Assembly: GCA_964510495.1 (NCBI GenBank)
Contig: CAZECR010000018.1
Location: 1 to 22,177 of the forward strand
Reading direction: 5' to 3'
DNA length: 22,177 nt
From: CAZECR01 sp964510495
Lineage (GTDB): Bacteria; Patescibacteriota; Patescibacteriia; Magasanikbacterales; GWA2-37-8
Under the pieces are notes generated by a model. It ran no database searches, was not told where the DNA came from, and saw only the letters and a list, made by a program, of their open reading frames with translations. A program made the position numbers and the translations under genes. Positions 20,717 to 22,177 of the stretch are shown here, piece by piece (positions within the stretch are counted from its first letter, which is position 1; every line of letters begins with the position of its first letter).

Positions 20717-21103
20717 TTATATTTTTTGTTCCACACAGAGATCGTGGAGTATTTTTTCTATTTCCTGTTTAAGAATCTGGTCAGTGGGTGCTTCGGTTAT
20801 TTCGAACCCCATGCTGCCCCAGCTAACTGATCCGTCGTAATTAATTTTTCCTGCCGCTATAACTGTAGCGTGATAATTTTTTTCAATTTCGCGTAAGCAT
20901 TCCCAAACATCAGTTTGAAGCAGTGGATGTTTAGTAAAAAGTGCGACAAGTAAAGCGTGCCGGTCAATATTTCCGACAAGGAACGTTCCGTCATCGAGTA
21001 CGACAAATTTACCTCGCAAGGAATTACCGTGCGGAAGGCGCAGTTCTTCGGGAACTTCCGGGTGCTGTTCCCATTGTAGAAGTATACGTGTGAGTGGTTG
21101 CAT
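20717..21103 (-). CDS. Unknown small cytosolic protein
   Basis: A 128-aa protein from the ATG at 21103; the frame can also open at a TTG at 21115, but that lies in a large inverted repeat. No signal peptide or membrane helix. Segments with regular strand/helix character are LRGKFVVLDDGTFLVGNID, HALLVALFTKHPLLQTDVWECLREI and NYHATVIAAGKINYDGSVSW, ending in a charged helix (DQILKQEIEKILHDLCVEQ). I do not recognise a family. It follows the HD-domain gene by 97 bases with a strong hairpin between, so it is probably expressed separately. Confidence 0.7.
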   Translation of the reverse strand: MQPLTRILLQWEQHPEVPEELRLPHGNSLRGKFVVLDDGTFLVGNIDRHALLVALFTKHPLLQTDVWECLREIEKNYHATVIAAGKINYDGSVSWGSMGFEITEAPTDQILKQEIEKILHDLCVEQKI

Positions 21104-21108
21104 AGATT

Positions 21109-21151
21109 GTTTCAAACACTAACCAATCATCGATGGGGTAGTATTTGAAAC
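21109..21151. promoter_or_regulatory. 13-bp near-perfect inverted repeat before the unknown gene
   Basis: GTTTCAAACACTA (21109-21121) and TAGTATTTGAAAC (21139-21151) pair at 12 of 13 positions around a 17-base spacer. It ends 5 bases before the ATG at 21103 (minus strand). It could be an operator, or a leader hairpin controlling translation of that gene. Confidence 0.55.
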
Positions 21152-21170
21152 TGGCGTTGTGAAACGCCAG
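21144..21170 (-). terminator. GC-rich hairpin after the HD-domain gene, probable terminator
   Basis: CTGGCGTT (21151-21158) and AACGCCAG (21163-21170) pair perfectly around a 4-base loop. The minus-strand tail is TTTCAAAT, a weak U-tract. It lies 30 bases after the HD-domain stop. Confidence 0.55.
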
Positions 21171-21200
21171 GAAAGATCGGTAGCTAAAAAAGTCGTGTGT

Positions 21201-21890
21201 TCAGGGAAGCGCGGGGTTGCCGCCCTTTGCAGCCTCGGCGCACCAGTCTTTGAACTCGTGTGTCCAAAACCCCTCAGCGAAACCGAGCACGAGCCGGGCC
21301 ATATTGTCGAGCCTGGGCCCCACGTTGCCGAGTACATGGGCAAGAATGTCCTTGTTGCCCAGCTCGACATACTGCTCCACCGCGTAGAGCAGGTAATCGA
21401 AGGCTTCAATTGCTGAGAATGCTCGAGCTTCACTCAGCTTCCTCTTGGCCAGGCGGCGCAAAATGATTTGCGCCTCATCGGGAAAGTGATGGTGGTCCCC
21501 AAGGCTGTATTGTAACAGGTACGCTTCGTGCAGCGAGCGAAATTCTTTTACGGGTTGAAATCGCTTGCGGAAAGCTTCATATTCCGCAAGATCTTGGTTA
21601 CCAGTCTTATTCGGGTGAAGCACATCTCGCCCCAACTCGCCTTCGCCATGATCATGCAAGAGAATGGCTTGCATGATGAGTCCCTCATCGAGATGCGCGA
21701 GAAACGGCCGAACACGTTCGAGAAAGACTGAGGTGAAGATCGCGAGTGAGTAGGTGTGCTGCAAGGTATCTTGCCGCCGGGTTCCCTGACGTTCGTGAAA
21801 AGGTAGCCAGCGAACGACACGGGGCAACTGGGTTTGTCCACTGGACCAGATCGATAGCAGGGCGCTGTGCGTGGCGGGCGGGTTTTTCAT
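21201..21890 (-). CDS. HD-domain metal-dependent phosphohydrolase, likely acquired
   Basis: A 229-aa protein of the HD superfamily with the residue order H45 (LQHTYSLAIFT), H79-D80 (AILLHDHGEGELGRDV) and D165 (SAIEAFDYLLYAVEQY), as in YfbR/HDDC2-type 5'-nucleotidases, which remove phosphate from deoxynucleoside monophosphates. The ATG at 21890 is supported by AGGAGA 5 bases upstream; the frame extends further up but without a start signal. By hand count 21301-21360 is 57% GC while 20881-20940 is 35%, so the gene stands out from its surroundings. Together with being one of only two genes with a Shine-Dalgarno, that suggests horizontal acquisition. Substrate unproven. Confidence 0.82.
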   Translation of the reverse strand: MKNPPATHSALLSIWSSGQTQLPRVVRWLPFHERQGTRRQDTLQHTYSLAIFTSVFLERVRPFLAHLDEGLIMQAILLHDHGEGELGRDVLHPNKTGNQDLAEYEAFRKRFQPVKEFRSLHEAYLLQYSLGDHHHFPDEAQIILRRLAKRKLSEARAFSAIEAFDYLLYAVEQYVELGNKDILAHVLGNVGPRLDNMARLVLGFAEGFWTHEFKDWCAEAAKGGNPALP

Positions 21891-21895
21891 TGACT

Positions 21896-21901
21896 TCTCC
21901 T
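21896..21901 (-). promoter_or_regulatory. Shine-Dalgarno AGGAGA fixing the HD-domain gene start
   Basis: Minus-strand AGGAGA with 5 bases to the ATG at 21890; it decides against the longer frame that opens at 22004. Confidence 0.8.
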
Positions 21902-21926
21902 GATCAATGCAAATTTTTCTGCTCAA

Positions 21927-21955
21927 TTTGTAACATGTGGAGAGTCCGAGGTCAA
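21927..21955 (-). promoter_or_regulatory. Candidate promoter of the HD-domain gene
   Basis: Minus strand TTGACC (21950-21955), 17-base spacer, TGT-TACAAA (-10 at 21927-21932). The last -10 base is off consensus. It gives a leader of about 30 bases. Confidence 0.42.
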
Positions 21956-22004
21956 TATTTGTCAAGGGAGGTAGGGGCACAAAAAAACTATCGCGCCCAA
22001 GCAA

Positions 22005-22177
22005 TTATTTTTTATTTTTGTTTAAAATTCCGGCGCGCTCTAGTACTTGTCGAGGAGTATATTCGTAAGGATGTATTTTACCAAGCGCTTGTAGAGCTTG
22101 TTTTTTGGTAATAAACCCAACCGTTACTTCGCGGGCAAGCCTCGTAGCGTCTGGGTGAAATTCAAGCAATCGTTTCG
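22005..22177 (-). CDS. C-terminal end of an unknown protein, partial
   Basis: An open minus-strand frame from the window edge to TAA at 22005 gives the last 56 residues, KRLLEFHPDATRLAREVTVG through LERAGILNKNKK. It has alternating helices (DATRLAREVT, TKKQALQALG, TPRQVLERAG) and a basic tail, which could suit a nucleic-acid-binding end, but I do not recognise it. The start and most of the protein lie outside. The frame has no internal stop and its codon style matches its neighbours, so it is probably a real gene end. Confidence 0.6.
   Translation of the reverse strand, partial: KRLLEFHPDATRLAREVTVGFITKKQALQALGKIHPYEYTPRQVLERAGILNKNKK

Noticed and set aside
21109..21170. Integron attC-like site next to the GC-rich HD-domain gene
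   Set aside because: There are paired inverted repeats, but the GTTRRRY/RYYYAAC core sites do not fall where an attC site needs them, and no integrase is present.
1..22177. CRISPR array, toxin-antitoxin pair, restriction or other defence system
   Set aside because: No regularly spaced repeats, cas-like proteins, methylase-nuclease pairs or convincing toxin-antitoxin couples were seen. The lone methyltransferase has no DNA-methylase motif set.

Overview
The window looks like a chromosomal segment of a Candidate Phyla Radiation bacterium (Patescibacteria, probably the Parcubacteria side). The reasons are the dense small-gene layout, moderate-to-low GC, short intergenic gaps, a type IV pilus set (PilM, pseudopilin, PilD), and a large membrane-anchored VirB4/TraG-like ATPase next to a small unknown partner. 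The taxonomic call is an inference, because no 16S rRNA or marker phylogeny is available here. The sequence is a scaffold: 100 Ns at 5894-5993 are flanked by the same 55 bases on both sides, so the gap appears artificial and the dnaX gene it interrupts is probably intact.

Layout. 1-2066 (minus): a tight operon of two NUDIX hydrolases, a nucleoside deoxyribosyltransferase-like protein and a class I/II aminotransferase that runs off the window. 2184-3215 (minus): an exported beta-lactamase-fold serine hydrolase. 3448-6057 (minus): dnaX, a C39-like lipoprotein and tRNA-Gln(CUG) as one unit with a shared terminator. 6172-9255 (minus): the VirB4/TraG-like ATPase and its upstream partner. 9338-10264 (plus): a CorA-family transporter without the GMN motif. 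10310-10560: a non-coding block of nested palindromes. 10579-11958 (minus): cysS. 12176-17213 (plus): pilM, a CheY-like regulator, a pseudopilin, pilD and ligA. 17233-17886 (minus): a 52-aa protein and an exported protein. 17969-19429 (plus): an ABC-F ATPase. 19469-20633 (minus): a GIY-YIG protein and a methyltransferase. 20717-21890 (minus): an unknown protein and a GC-richer HD-domain phosphohydrolase. The window ends inside another minus-strand gene.

How the genes work together. DnaX and LigA are replication/repair functions, and CysS and tRNA-Gln serve translation. PilM, the pseudopilin and PilD are parts of one pilus or pseudopilus machine whose other parts are not here. The two NUDIX enzymes and the deoxyribosyltransferase-like protein suggest nucleotide clean-up or salvage.

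Expression signals are unusually legible. Many genes have a TATACT/TATAAT-type -10 box, often with an upstream TG. In at least three genes the -10 lies exactly 6 bases before the ATG, implying leaderless mRNAs. Clear Shine-Dalgarno sequences are seen before only two genes: the pseudopilin and the HD-domain gene. No CRISPR array, rRNA, insertion sequence or obvious defence system was found. The most novel-looking material is the palindromic block at 10310-10560, the ATPase/partner pair and the leaderless promoter architecture.
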